Source of the DNA: Phallus indusiatus
Lineage: Eukaryota; Basidiomycota; Agaricomycetes; Phallales; Phallaceae
Reading direction: 5' to 3'
DNA: 64,000 bases
Assembly: GCA_027605045.1 (NCBI GenBank)
Contig: JAQFWX010000057.1
Span: 62,001 to 126,000 of the forward strand
In this document: one piece after another, positions 31,591 through 43,579 of the stretch
How the letters are laid out: each line of letters opens with the position of its first letter
Position numbering within the stretch: position 1 is the stretch's first letter
Position numbers and translations under genes: made by a program
Notes under the pieces: generated by a model
Databases searched by the model: none
Told to the model about the DNA's origin: nothing
Seen by the model: only the letters and a program-made list of their open reading frames with translations

Positions 31591-34165
31591 CTATTTCTCA
31601 TCTTCGGGCAGACTATTATAGATGCTGCAAAGCTGCTCCCATTGTGCATCAGGAGAGACAGAGTTTGGTCCGCTCACAATACCTAGAAAAGTGTCAATCA
31701 TGACTTTTTAATTCTTCATTGCAATTAACGTACCAGATGGATCCTCAGCAAAGACGGCCGCAAGACCAGCCTCCAAGTGCCAATCAATATGACAGTGGAT
31801 AAACCAAGGACCTATAAAAGTTCATTTTTTAGACTTAGAAGCCAAAAATTTAGCGACGTACCTGGGTTGTCGGTTCTAAATCTAAGACGGAGCGGGTTTT
31901 CAGTAGTACCACCGCTAGCCGCTGTATCACGACGGGGAGGGTTGACAAAGTTGACAGGTCCACCAGAAGCGGACTGAATGACATCGAAAGTATGTCCGCT
32001 AAAGAAAGGTCATTTTTTATCCGCTTTTACAAGGAGAGCGTATTAAACTTACTGCAAATGGAACGCGTGGCCTGCTCCACCAATGAAAGCAACTTCAATA
32101 GTTGCGTTTGGCATCAATGTGAAAGTATTTTCGTTGGTGCCAAACATAGGGCTAAAAAATGTCAGACTTTAGTGATATATTAACCAAACAATAGGGACAA
32201 CACACTTCGGGTTGCTGAGGATATTAAGTAACGTAGGAACATCAGGAGATTTATATTGAACCCCGTTGATAGTCTATGAAACTTGAGTAAGAGAAATCAA
32301 CAAGTGTGTTTGAGGTAGGTGCTCACCCAAACATCACCGTTTGCTGCGGTAGTGGTGAACGTGAAGTTGAAAACTTGATCAGCCGGACCATCTCCACCTG
32401 GCGCACCAGGGTTAAGCAGGGGCTATTGATATATTTCAGGAAGAAGAAAGACCCGTTAGAAATTTAGCACTTACCGCCATTTGGAATTCCTCGAACTGTA
32501 CAGGGCCTGAGGAAAAAATTTGGGATGAAGTAGGCTCAGCATTGGGAGCACCGTCGTAGTGTAAAACAGCGAAAGTATCCGTTCCGTTGACTGAAAAATG
32601 AAGTCAGTCGTGAGATTGTACAGGAGCAAATGTGTCGCTGTCGACTCGAAACATGACGTACAATTGGGATTGTCTGAACTAGTCGGGGAACCACGGACTG
32701 TTTGAGTGGCACTGATCCCTAGTAACAAGCTTGCGTCAATATATCGCTCCGACTTTACAGTATTAGTAACTCACAGTAATTGTCGACAGATTGGTTGGCA
32801 GTGATCTGAATTTAGTTAATGCCAGTCCAACGATAAATTATAACCGAAAAAAATATTACTTACCACAACACTGTATCGCTGTGCGGGCAGAATATTGATA
32901 GAATCAACAACGTAAGGAACAGTCGAAATGCCTATAATATTGTTAGTAAGGACTATGCACAAAGAGGGAAAAGAGTTACCATCAGCTTCAATAACAGTCA
33001 TCCTGTGATTTTGAATAGAAACATTGAAGAAGCCGTTGGCAGACAAGCTAACGAGTCTCAGACGATATCTTTTGCCTTGAGTAACATTGATATTGGTAAG
33101 AGGCACATCTGGGCCACCATTGAAACGACCGGCGCTGTTGATCAAACCCGAATCGGGAACGGGCTCATTCCCTCCGGCAAACCAGTTATCTACACAGATT
33201 GTTAATTAATCCCATCGAGAGAGGGAGAAAAAAGGACACACTTGTGAGATTCAATGCGGTGTTATGGTACCAATCCGAAAGTGTGATGACACTGAAAAGA
33301 ATTAGAATGAGGTAAACTCGACGCTTCACTTGGAACATACGTAGTTTCATCATCAACATCATATAGGCCCAAATGGGGATCTTCAGGATCATCTTTTAAT
33401 TCGGGATTTAAGTAAATTAGTCATTGTCAAGGTCTAGCGATCATACGCACAAATTACAATGGGTCCTCGAATACCATCAACGTATTGAGTGCTAAGATGG
33501 CTGTGATACCTAAGCATACATATCAGCTCATGTACACCATTAAAACTCATCACTGTGCTATCTTACCAGAAAGTGCCGGATTGATTGCCCAAAACGAGTT
33601 CATAGGAGAATGAATTGCTAGGATTCTCTAAGCAAAAAAACTCATTCGACATTTACAGAACTTACTTGGGAGCAATCGGGCACTGCGTAACGAATGAAGG
33701 ACCATCATTTCTAAAGTAAGTTGTTAGCGGATATAGGAAGACATACTGTACGAATGAACTTACTCTGCGTTTCGATGTTGGAACTAATTGTGCCAAGTAG
33801 TGAGTATTAGCCTATAATGAGTATACCATTATTGCGAGAACTCACAATGCCGTGCCAGTGCTATGCATTTAACGAAGTTAAGTGAACGGATGACTCGTGA
33901 AACGAGGTCAAATACTCACAATGCTGGTGCTACGACGCATAGTAGGATCAGACAATTGGTTATTGACATTGATAGTGGCACTGTCAAATTTATTGAAAGT
34001 CAACAGCGGACCAGGGTATTGACCGTTAACCAATGCTGCACTACGAGTGAAGCCATCTGGAGCAATATCTTGCGAAGTGAGCGTCCAGTCTTGAACGACT
34101 TGGGCGCCGTTCACCAGACTGAAAAGCCCAGCAGTGGCCAAAGTGCAGAACAGCCTAGATATCAT
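31591..34165 (-). CDS. Laccase (multicopper oxidase)
   Basis: A secreted blue-copper phenol oxidase that reduces O2 to water, acting in lignin or pigment chemistry. A signal peptide ([20 protein letters not shown]) is followed by the mature start [21 protein letters not shown]. All four copper motifs are visible across exons: L1 HWHG (about 33850) with [21 protein letters not shown]2 [20 protein letters not shown] (33480-33620), L3 GHAFHLHGH (about 32010-32070) and L4 [16 protein letters not shown] (31750-31790). L3 has G-H-A in place of the usual H-P. The residue after L4 is Leu, as in higher-potential laccases. It ends LPEDEK with TAG at 31591. There are many introns of 50-65 bp. No break was seen. 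Confidence 0.93.
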
Positions 34166-34230
34166 TTGTCTAGACTAGAGTTGGAGAGATTGAGTCTTGA
34201 ATGAGGAGGGGTGGAACAAGACACTGAGCC

Positions 34231-34241
34231 ATTTATATAAA
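34231..34241 (-). promoter_or_regulatory. TATA box of the laccase gene
   Basis: On the minus strand TTATATAAAT lies about 70 bp upstream of the laccase ATG, a suitable distance for a core promoter. Confidence 0.5.
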
Positions 34242-35879
34242 TTTTTCGACAGTCCGAGTCCTTTGATACTCCCCAAAAACCCACAAAAACGGCGCGAGGA
34301 TAAACAGAGTTCCATGCAGAGCCGCACAACCGAAACACCTATGTCGAGCTGATAAATTGCAGAAAGGGGAAGAAGTCAAAAGATCTCGGAACCGCGTAGA
34401 TATTTTATCAAATAAACTGCGGGTATACATCAAACATTAGTGGCTAATCCGTATTGAAACGTGCCCGTTGATCCCAAATGTGTTAATACCATTGGCTTGC
34501 AATTTTTTTTCGTTGTTTCGAAACCATTATTGATAATAAACAGCAGGTATGGTTCAGGTTAAGACGACGGAGAGGGACAACTTGATTACGTCACGAGCTG
34601 GAGCTCTGGCTCGGCTCGTCCAGCCGTTGTCTGGTCATACCTACCATCGTCAACACTTGATGATACGAGAGTTTTGCCATTGGCTGTATCTTGCATCGTA
34701 CATTGCATGGCAGCTTTCTTTCGGCGAATTAAATCACATCAATTGTCGATGATCATTGATCTTGGTAATCTAATATGTACGTCTGCTCCAATTTTGTTGA
34801 TCTCTAGTTTTTTAGACTGTTCTTCAGAGTTTTTCCGAAGTCCTTTTGCACCAATTAAATGACTTATTGTTGTTCAAAGTTTTAACACAACAAATCAGAA
34901 GCGATACCGGTTCCGACTAGATTCAACGGTTTAAACCTTCAAGCTTCTGGCTGTTTAGTCAATAAATATGTTCGCGATATAAGCAACTACGCTTGCTTTC
35001 CTAGCGAGATCTTCGAACTTCTAATGTCATACATCAATCAAGAAATTTAGTCTATCGCCGATTTATCGATCGAGTCTCCAGCTACAGGTTTCAGCTATAA
35101 ATGGTGAACTGAACAACCATCGTATTCAACGAGTTTTTAGGAGCCCTCACATTCATGCAGGTTTATCGCATTATGGAAACTCTACTCGTTGCCCTGACTT
35201 AAGCCTTGATAGGTACAGAGCGTCTGGTGGCACTAGGATAAATCATATCCCGAATGCAGGCTAAAGGACAATGAAATTATAGAAGTACCGTCAAGGCACG
35301 TCTCTCCACATGATCCAAACCGACTAAATTGCTTCTAGATGGTACGCACTGCTTTGCACTTTCCGTGAAAACAAAAGGAAAACGCCGGTCGACTCAATCC
35401 ATTCTGGCTGCCAATTACTTGCTCTTTGTTTTCAAAAACACAAAAACTGCTGCTGATCGATATGAAAGCAAAGTATAATTAACTCAGGGCTAATTGAGAT
35501 ATATGGACATTCCGTTCAACGCTGGAATGAGCGTGACCTCCGTCGTATGGATGATAATTTTAGGATATTTCAAATATCACTTTATACCCCAATAAGTAAT
35601 CTGATCGGCCGGTTTATGAGTAAGTTTTCAAAAATAACGACTTCATATCATCGTCGGGAATTCGAAGTAAGGCCCAGAACTGCGTTAACAACATTACAGA
35701 TGTTTGACTAGGCGTTGCCGTATACCCGTACGCTTTGGATTTCTAGGCGATGTAAGGTCGTCAAGTTTCAAGAGCAAGAAGTATTTCCCAATGATTCGCC
35801 GTATGCTCCTGACCTATCATCCTTTCAGAACTACTAAGCTTACCTCAATTGCAGCTTGCCAGTGGGCCCTAGCAGTGAC
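34242..35879. other. Intergenic, no gene supported
   Basis: AT-rich DNA between the laccase promoter and the copia element, with only short frames lacking motifs or plausible splice structure. The 5-mer gtgac at 35875-35879 is the left target duplication of the copia insertion. Confidence 0.5.
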
Positions 35880-36059
35880 TGTTGGAATTACGATATAATC
35901 ACTAGTTAGATAGTAGATAACACGCGTCACGACGCGTAACATGTAACCTGGGGCGCCGGGCAAAAGACTGACGTCTTTTGACCGTTGCATCCCAGGTATG
36001 TAAACTACAGCAATTAATATGACGTCTTTTGACCGTTGCATCCCAGTGCACGTTCAACA
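35880..36059 (+). repeat. 5' LTR of the copia element
   Basis: A 180-bp LTR, TGTTGGAATTACG...GTTCAACA. It contains an internal direct repeat GACGTCTTTTGACCGTTGCA at about 35971 and 36021. Confidence 0.95.
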
Positions 36060-36071
36060 GGTTATGGGCCC
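36060..36071 (+). promoter_or_regulatory. Primer site for a half initiator tRNA-Met
   Basis: GGTTATGGGCCC follows the LTR directly. It is the reverse complement of GGGCCCATAACC, the anticodon stem-loop of eukaryotic initiator tRNA-Met, rather than of the tRNA 3' end. This matches Drosophila copia, which primes from a 5' half of that tRNA. Confidence 0.75.
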
Positions 36072-36185
36072 CGGTGCCTTAACTTAATAACTGATGAAGA
36101 GTAAAGATACACGCAGTCACCTCGTTTACATTTTCCTTCATCTGCCTATAAAACACGCAATACCGCCCCGTCAACTACACCCACA

Positions 36186-39100
36186 ATGTCTGGCTTCGAT
36201 TCCACCAAGAAAAGCTTTGACAACCTCACAGGCACCCCCAGCAACTATGCTTCGTGGAGCGAGAACATGAAATCTTTTCTCAAAACGCGACGCGAATGGT
36301 CGGCTGTCGAAGGCGAACCTGAACCTACACCCAAAAACCCTAGCGACCCGACACGTCAAGAACGCCTCGATCTTAAGGATTGGAAAAACACAAGAGACTC
36401 TGCAGCAGGTGCTATCTTCCTTTGCATTGATGAATCGCAAAAAGATCTCGTGCGCGATTGCCAAGACGATCCACAACTCATGTGGACACGTTTGAAGGAG
36501 AACCACCAGCAGCCCAAAGCAGGCCCGCGTTTCAGCGCCTATGACGCTCTCTTCAACATTCGCAAAGAAGAAGGCGAGACTTTGACTAACCTACTCGGAC
36601 GTGGTTCGCGCATGATGACTGCCATCAAATCCCTTCGCCCTGAGCATTATACTATGCAACAATTAGACGAAGAACTCCTCTGCATGGCCCTCATACGTAG
36701 CTTACCCACAGAGTATTCTGGCTTCATTGACTCACTCTTCCTCATCGATAAGCTCAGCCTAACCTCCCTACGTGCAGCATTTCACAATCATGAAAATCAG
36801 GCGCAACTTCGCGATACTGTATCCACATCGACTGCCGCTATGAAAGCTGTTCCAGACAAGACCCCTGTCAAATGCACTTGGTGCTCTCGTCCTAACCACA
36901 TAGAGGACAACTGCTATCAAAAGCAAGCATCACGGCTGAGAGACCAAGAGAAAGCGGCGGCGAAGTACAATGAGAAGAAGAAGAACAAAGGGGAGAAGGC
37001 GACTATCACGGAAGTCAAAGAAGAGTCTGCCTCTCTTGCAAGTTTTGATGCTTCATCACCAGCGTCTGCTGACTGTCAGGGTACGCTACCGCGTCCCCTC
37101 ATTTTTCCTTATTTATTATCATCGGTATATATCTATTTCTATCTTATTTATATTTCCCGTGCATTACCTCTACCATCCGTTCATTCTCTCCGTCCATATT
37201 TCACCTTCTCTACTCGCGCGCGTTGCGCGCTCGTACACGGCGTGATGCCCATGACATCACGTCGCTTAGGCTTGGCTTGGGCGCCTGGCACTTAGCTGTG
37301 CCAGGGCCGCACGCCGCGTCGTCGTTTTATGTATATAGTAGCTGTACCTAGAGTGAGGGTCCCTAAGCTTGTTCTCTTAGGATCCCCTCCCTCTAGGTGA
37401 GTAGTATAGTTACCTTCCAATATATTACTTAGGATCCCCTCCCTCTAGTCTGAGCTGAGTAGCCCTAACACTGACTGGAATACTGATACAGGCGCGTCTC
37501 GTAACATGACACCACATCGCATGTGGTTCAAGATGTACACCCCTCATCGAGTTCCTATTCGCCTCGCCAACGATACCATCATCTATTCGGCAGGAGTCGG
37601 ACTAGTCGTTTTCTGGCCAAAAGGAGAAAAAGGGGAGGATCTAGAACCAGTTGAATTCCATGATGTTCTTCATGTACCTGCGCTTAGAAATAATCTATTA
37701 TCACCATTCTATCTCACCCGTGAAAAGGGCTACACTGTGAACATCATGAAATCCACCGTTGACTTCTTGCATGGAAACAAAGTTCGCTTCTCAGCTAGAA
37801 TCACAGAAGACAACATCGGTTACCTTCGCGGCCACACCGAAATCTTCCCCAGAGAGTCTGTAATGATAGCTGCAAACTCGAGTCAAACAAGCACATGCAA
37901 GATGGACCTAACACTCTGGCATCGTCGCTGTGCACACATATCATCAGAGAAAGTCCGCTCTATGATTGAACACCAACTAGTAAAAGGTGTGAAACACACA
38001 GCCTTGACAACTCCGGATCCTATATGTGAACCGTGTATCTCCGGAAAGCTCCATCGTCACAATGTCCCAAAGAAGCCGCATGTCCCACATGAGACAAAAC
38101 TAGCTCGAATCTATTCTGATCTCAAAGGTCCAATGTCTACCAGTACCCCTGAGGGATACAATTACTGGATCACATTCATATGTGACTCTTCCCGCTTCTG
38201 GGCAGTATATCCTCTTCGCCGGAAAAGTGATGCATTCAATGCATTCAAGATATATAAAGCATATGCCGAGAATGCAAACCCAGGCTTACGCATCATTGAA
38301 TTCCAAGATGATGAAGGCGGAGAGTACATGGGAAATGAGTTCATTAAGTTCTGTGATGACAGTGGAATTCAGCGCCGACACACAGAAACTGACGAAGCAT
38401 ACCAAAATGGTGTGGCAGAACGAGTGAACAGAACAATAGGTGAAGCAATGATCACACTCCTTACAGAGTCAAAGCTACCTGTGTCATTCTGGTGGAGAGC
38501 GGTTGCTACTTTTGTACATGTGCGGAACAGATGCCCGACTAGTGCCTTACCAAATACAACACCATATGAAGCCTGGACCGGACACAAACCGGATCTATCA
38601 CATTTGCGCGTCTTTGGTTGCCTTGCATATGTGCTAGTTCGAAAAAGGAAACGGCGGAACCTAGATTCACATTCCATAAAATGCATATTCATAGGCTATG
38701 CAGTCGGAAAGAAGGCTTGGATCTTCTATAACCCCTTAACAAAGCGCACAATTGAATCAAGTAACGCTGTATTCGATGAACGTGTATTTCCTGGAAATAC
38801 AAAACATTTAATTAATTTCTCCTTGGATTCACTCCTACCACCCTCTTCTCAATCAGACGCCAAATCAGGGGGAGCTCCACATTCAGATATACCTCATCGA
38901 GGGGGAGTAGAGCTATTCGACTCGGCATCATCATCATCTGAAGAAGAAGAAGATATTCGCCCGGCACAACCACATGTCGACTCGCCCCTTACATCACTTC
39001 CCAGTTTACCATCCTCCAGATCACCATCCCCTCCAAGAGCACGCTATGAACCAAAATTTGGCAAAAATGGCCTAATCATACCCGAACCTAACACTGGTCG

Positions 39101-41274
39101 TGGCCACCGTTTATGCAATAGACAACCGCCAGATCCGGAAGTAGAAGAATCTGAAAATGAGGATACTGATGAGAATACAGCCGCGAATTCAGTAGCTCTA
39201 AATGAAGACGAACTTTACCTTACATTTCCGGAAGTGTTGGCAGCCGCATTTTCTTGTCGGCTAGAAAGCACCATGTCAGCGACACCTCATGAAAATGAGC
39301 CGAAGACGCTAGCTGAAGCCCTTTCACAACCGGAACCAGAAGCGCACATGTGGTATCAAGCTGCGTTAGACGAAATGCAAGCCCTGACGGAAAATGGTGT
39401 CTTTGAGCTAGTCCAACTCCCAGCAAACCGGAAAGCAATTGGGAGCCGCTGGGTCTTCAAGGTCAAACGAAATTCGGATGGTTCTGTAGAGCGTTACAAA
39501 GCAAGATTAGTTGCAAAAGGCTATGCACAAAGACCGGGATTTGACTTTACTGAAACTTTCTCACCAACCCCAAAATGGGCAACCATCCGTGCAATCCTTG
39601 CCTTTGCAGCTCTACAAGATCTTGAGCTGAAAAGCGTCGATGTTTCATCAGCTTTCCTCAACGGTGACCTTGAAGATGAAGTGTACATGAAAGAGCCTGA
39701 AGGTTTCCAATCCTCTGATAACACCCATGCGCTGCGCCTGAAGCGTGCACTATATGGTCTTAAGCAAGCAGGCAGAGAATGGCACAAGAAACTCCACAAA
39801 ACCTTGTGCGGAATGGGATTCCTGCGTGTTCGCTGTGAACACAGTGTCTGGGTGTACGGCCGTGATGATGAAAAGACCTGCATCATCGTCCTGTCAGGGT
39901 ACACTAGCTTCATGTCTTCCGTGTCATTATTTCTTCATTTCCTTGTGTTCCGATGTTCTTTTCTCCCTTCTGATTCCTTTCCGAGACTTCGAGTTTGGGT
40001 TCCGAGAACTCGAACTATAGTTCGGTCATTTCTCGTTCTCTATTATCTATTCCTTTCGATCGAATTCTCCGAACCTCTTCGAACTCCTTTTTATCGCCTC
40101 GGATCCCGCGGCGATACTCATCTATTGTCCCCGAGCGCTTCCACGTAGTATATGTAGCATAGCCCTAGAGGGGGATCCCTAAGCTTGTTCTCTTAGGTTT
40201 CCTGCCCTCTAGGTGAGTAGTTAGTCGTCGTTCATCAATAGATCTTAGGTTTCCTGCCCTCTAGGTGTGTGCCCTGAGTCGCCCTAACACGTCCCGGTGT
40301 TCGTCGATGATATCACAATTGCTGGAAAGGACGGAGAGGCAATACGGGCGCTTGTGAAGCAACTAGAAACACATTTTAAGCTTCGCGATCTTGGAGAGAC
40401 AAGCTATTTGTTAGGTGTCAAGATTGAACGAAATCGACAAGAAAAGTCACTTACACTATCCCAGCGCCAGTACGTCATTGATATCCTTGAGCGTGCCAAC
40501 ATGGCCGATTGCAAGCCTGTTTCCACACCACTCAATCCCAACGTCGTCTTATCTTCTTCCATGGGACCAACTACCGAAGAAGAGAAAAAGGAAATGAGCA
40601 AAGTGCCGTACATAAACATACTTGGTGCAGTTGCTTACCTAGCAATAGCCACACGCCCAGATATTGCATACGCAGTCAGTGTCCTGTCTCGATTTAGCAA
40701 ATCGCCGGGTCCACAACACTGGATCGCCCTAAAGAGACTGCTGCGTTATCTGAAAGGGACGATGGACTACAAAATCAAGTACGCACCCGATCCGACATCA
40801 TCAGAACTATTTGCCTCCTACAGCGATGCTGACCACGGTGGCAACCCAGATAACAAACGATCAACAACCGGATTCGTCATAAAGATGGGAACCGGTGCGA
40901 TCAGTTGGATGAGCCGATTACAGCCCTTTGTCACCCTCTCAACCACAGAGGCCAAATATGTCGCCGCAGTCTCTACAGCGCAAGAGATATTGTGGCTTCG
41001 AAACCTCTTCACTGAATTCGGACACAAGTTCCGTTCGCCATCCACGTTATACATCGATAATCAATCAGCACTGTCAGTAGCTAAGAACCCAGAACACCAC
41101 GGTCGGGTAAAACATCTCGACTTACGATTCTATTGGTTGCGCGACGAGGTTGCGAAAGAAGTCATAAAAGTCGAGTACACCCCGACAGAGCACATGCCCG
41201 CCGATGGTTTAACGAAGCCTCTATCTGGTTCAAAATTGTCGGACATGACCCAGCTATTCGGTCTAACGACGTGA
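36186..41274 (+). CDS. Copia Gag-Pol polyprotein, split by two solo LTRs
   Basis: The start ATG at 36186 gives MSGFDSTKKSFDNLTGTPSN. Gag ends in a CCHC knuckle (CTWCSRPNHIEDNC, about 36871). After the first LTR come the protease site NTDTGASRNMTPHR, the integrase zinc site LWHRRCAHISS..CEPCISGKLH, and the DDE region including FQDDEGGEYMG and NGVAERVNRTIGEAM. RT follows with SRWVFKVKRNSDGSVERYKA, ALYGLKQAGREW and, after the second LTR, VFVDDITIAG. RNase H has YSDADHGGNPDNKRSTTGF and TLSTTEAKYVA. Removing 402 and 403 bp (LTR plus TSD each) leaves one frame of about 1427 codons, stopping at 41274. Frames that run into LTR sequence around 37295 and 40148 are artefacts of insertion. Confidence 0.93.
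37074..37470 (+). repeat. Solo LTR, family A, in copia gag-pol
   Basis: A 397-bp LTR with TSD ctgac at 37069-37073 and 37471-37475. It lies between the Gag knuckle and the protease. It is closest to the subfamily of the complete gypsy element, sharing the GCGTCC..TCATTTTTCC start. Confidence 0.94.
39892..40289 (+). repeat. Solo LTR, subfamily B, in copia RT
   Basis: A 398-bp LTR starting TGTCAGGGTACACTAGC and ending GAGTCGCCCTAACA, with TSD cgtcc at 39887-39891 and 40290-40294. It interrupts reverse transcriptase just before VFVDD. It is the same subfamily as 1762-2113. Confidence 0.94.
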
Positions 41275-41279
41275 TTTAT

Positions 41280-41289
41280 CGAGGGGGAG
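41280..41289 (+). other. Polypurine tract of the copia element
   Basis: CGAGGGGGAG lies directly before the 3' LTR at 41290. Confidence 0.7.
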
Positions 41290-41469
41290 TGTTGGAATTA
41301 CGATATAATCACTAGTTAGATAGTAGATAACACGCGTCACGACGCGTAACATGTAACCTGGGGCGCCGGGCAAAAGACTGACGTCTTTTGACCGTTGCAT
41401 CCCAGGTATGTAAACTACAGCAATTAATATGACGTCTTTTGACCGTTGCATCCCAGTGCACGTTCAACA
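41290..41469 (+). repeat. 3' LTR of the copia element
   Basis: A 180-bp LTR with no difference from the 5' LTR found by eye. TSD gtgac follows. Confidence 0.95.
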
Positions 41470-41474
41470 GTGAC

Positions 41475-42138
41475 AACGTGTAAAGTCAAATTCCAAACAG
41501 GCTTCCCATAATTTACCATCCATCCCCCAATTCGGTTTTTATTTCGAACAAAATCTTCTATTGAATTCCAAGATTCTCTATTCTAGGCATTCGCCCACCA
41601 TTGTAACTACAATTGAGTGACATATCAGCGTATGTATAGTAATTCACCTGTTGAATTGGACATGAAAAATTATGAGCCGAAATGCTGAAGGACAGAGATG
41701 GAAAATGGACTGTCTTGGAGGTTGGGGGAAGGATGTCGAAATTTCTGAAATAATTGAAAGAACTGTCGCGGGATGAAATCTTGGAAAAGTGGTTTTATCA
41801 ATTACAACTTCATTCACAATTTTTTTTGATACCGCGCTCAGCTTCGACATATGTCAACCCGAAACAAACCAACCTGTCTAAGGTCTTAAGTACTTTCGTT
41901 TGCTAATCTATTGCTCTGTCCGAATGGCCACAGGAGGTCTGAGAATGATTGAAGTCGGTAATTTCCCATAATGCCTTTCCTATTCATGTTTAGGTTGAGT
42001 TACGCTTCAGAATTGGTTCATTAGTACGACCGCTCTAGAAGAAAAGTGAACTTGAAAGACAAAGGAGAGCTGTTGAATTAGCGCTGGCTAGTTATCTCGT
42101 CCTTGTTCTACGGCGCTAATCCCTTTGCTTTGTCAGAG
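41475..42138. other. Intergenic, likely promoter region
   Basis: AT-rich DNA between the copia element and the next plus-strand gene. No supported gene or repeat is seen. Confidence 0.4.
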
Positions 42139-43242
42139 ATGTTCAATTTCTGGACTCGGCGATCCCGCAAATTGTCAACTGGACAATCTCAAAAATCTGC
42201 CAATGTTCTGCCTCTTTCGCAGCTAGATGTTCCGGATGAAAGCAAGACGTCTTCACAATTACCTGTGAATTTAGCCGAGGACCCGTCGGATCAGCCGAAG
42301 GCCGAAGAATCCAACCAAGTAGAGCCACTGACAACCAACAAAGAAGAGCCTCGAGACGAGCAAACTTCACCACCTCAATCCGCTCCTATACCTTACGTAC
42401 CTGCAACTCCCAATCCTCATGATAGCGTCATCTCCGAAATCAAGAATGGACTGCGCCAGATTGAAATATTGACCGGTGGTCCAGGACGGTCAGAACAAAC
42501 GGGAGACTCTCATCCATCCTCTAATCATGCTCTTGCTGAGCCGCTTTTCGACCCAGCGACGGGAGAACAAAGAGGTACATTTGAAAGCCCTCATCCAATC
42601 TTACCTATCGAGGGCACTGGTAATCCTCCATCTGATACGACCACAAAGGCCACGCATGAGGAAATATGGTCTCATCTAGCTCACATTCGAGAGCTGCAGA
42701 GTGACATTGCGAAAGTACACGCACACATGGAAGGCATCGGAGACGCGAGACATATCCTTAACGTCGATGTTGACGCGGATATTGATCTGGATTCTGTTCC
42801 AACTCAGGAGGAAGAAGAGGCCGTGAAACGTGAAATGGCGTTCAAGGAACTCCCTAAACGGTTTAACGGAAGAAGTAAAAACATTGACATAGTCATGTCC
42901 AAAGTCTGTGCATCACGTATTCACAAAAAGAATCTGTTTGACCTTTTTTCTCCCCTCCCTTTCATTCAGTTGGACGAGCTCTCCAAAGCTGTGACAACGT
43001 TTCATGCTCTTCAACCGCCACCACTCCACCACGCTCTAGATTCCGATGAAATGCTCGATGATTTCGATAAAGTACCTCCCTCATTGTCGTCTCGACCTTC
43101 GATTCCTGTTAACAACCTCATGTCATTCCAAACCTCCTTACATAACCCTTCCGGCGTCGAACCAAGAAGTCCATTTTCTTCAGTATTAGGTCAGGTGCAC
43201 GAGAGCCCCACCTCAATAGGAACTGGCTTCGCTGACCTATAA
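42139..43242 (+). CDS. Hypothetical helical protein
   Basis: The start is ATG at 42139 (MFNFWTRRSRKLSTGQ); an upstream in-frame ATG at 42103 is possible. The N-terminal half is disordered and rich in Ser/Pro/Glu. The region from about residue 185 is helical (EEIWSHLAHIRELQSDIAKVH), followed by an acidic stretch and KRFNGRSKNIDIVMSK-LDELSKAVTTFHAL. A 66-nt GT..AG insert at 42904-42969 interrupts the helix and is a multiple of three, so it is probably an intron that happens to stay open. Unrecognised; it looks like a conserved fungal protein of unknown role. It converges on RAD6. Confidence 0.6.
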   Translation: MFNFWTRRSRKLSTGQSQKSANVLPLSQLDVPDESKTSSQLPVNLAEDPSDQPKAEESNQVEPLTTNKEEPRDEQTSPPQSAPIPYVPATPNPHDSVISEIKNGLRQIEILTGGPGRSEQTGDSHPSSNHALAEPLFDPATGEQRGTFESPHPILPIEGTGNPPSDTTTKATHEEIWSHLAHIRELQSDIAKVHAHMEGIGDARHILNVDVDADIDLDSVPTQEEEEAVKREMAFKELPKRFNGRSKNIDIVMSKVCASRIHKKNLFDLFSPLPFIQLDELSKAVTTFHALQPPPLHHALDSDEMLDDFDKVPPSLSSRPSIPVNNLMSFQTSLHNPSGVEPRSPFSSVLGQVHESPTSIGTGFADL

Positions 43243-43579
43243 GACTTTATACCATCCCAGAAGGGAAACTTCATATAATAACAGCCCCATTCATGTGTGG
43301 CGGTTCTTCCTCTGCTTAGTGGATTAATTTAGGGACCTATCACATAATAATAATATTCAAAACACAAACATCCAACAAGCACTGAAGAATGTAGTGGATA
43401 AAGAAAAGGAGAGTGTGTGATGAGCAGACTTCCAAAGAGAAATACAATTAACAAGAGTATAGTAACAACACAAAATGAACAAGATGGATTGAACAAGGAT
43501 AAGGTTTCGCGGTATGAAGAGTGAGTGCGCGGGATGAGAGACAATTGCATGAATGACGACCTAAACGTAAACAAAAAGT

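Larger units (their letters stand above)
35880..41469 (+). mobile_element. Complete Ty1/copia retrotransposon
   Basis: A 5590-bp element with TSD gtgac at 35875-35879 and 41470-41474. The two 180-bp LTRs appear identical by eye, which implies a very recent insertion. It has a half-tRNA(iMet) type primer site, one long gag-pol frame and a purine tract. Two gypsy-family solo LTRs (37074-37470 and 39892-40289) lie inside. Without them it is 4785 bp. Confidence 0.95.

Noticed and set aside
35817..36041. Minus-strand short protein repeated at both copia LTRs
   Set aside because: It lies inside the LTR and is duplicated only because the LTRs are. It has no coding features.
39893..40148. C-terminal extension of the copia polyprotein
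   Set aside because: The frame runs into a solo LTR. The real frame continues at 40290 after the LTR and one TSD are removed.
41644..41850. Small minus-strand protein upstream of the helical hypothetical gene
   Set aside because: No motif, no splice context and AT-rich composition.
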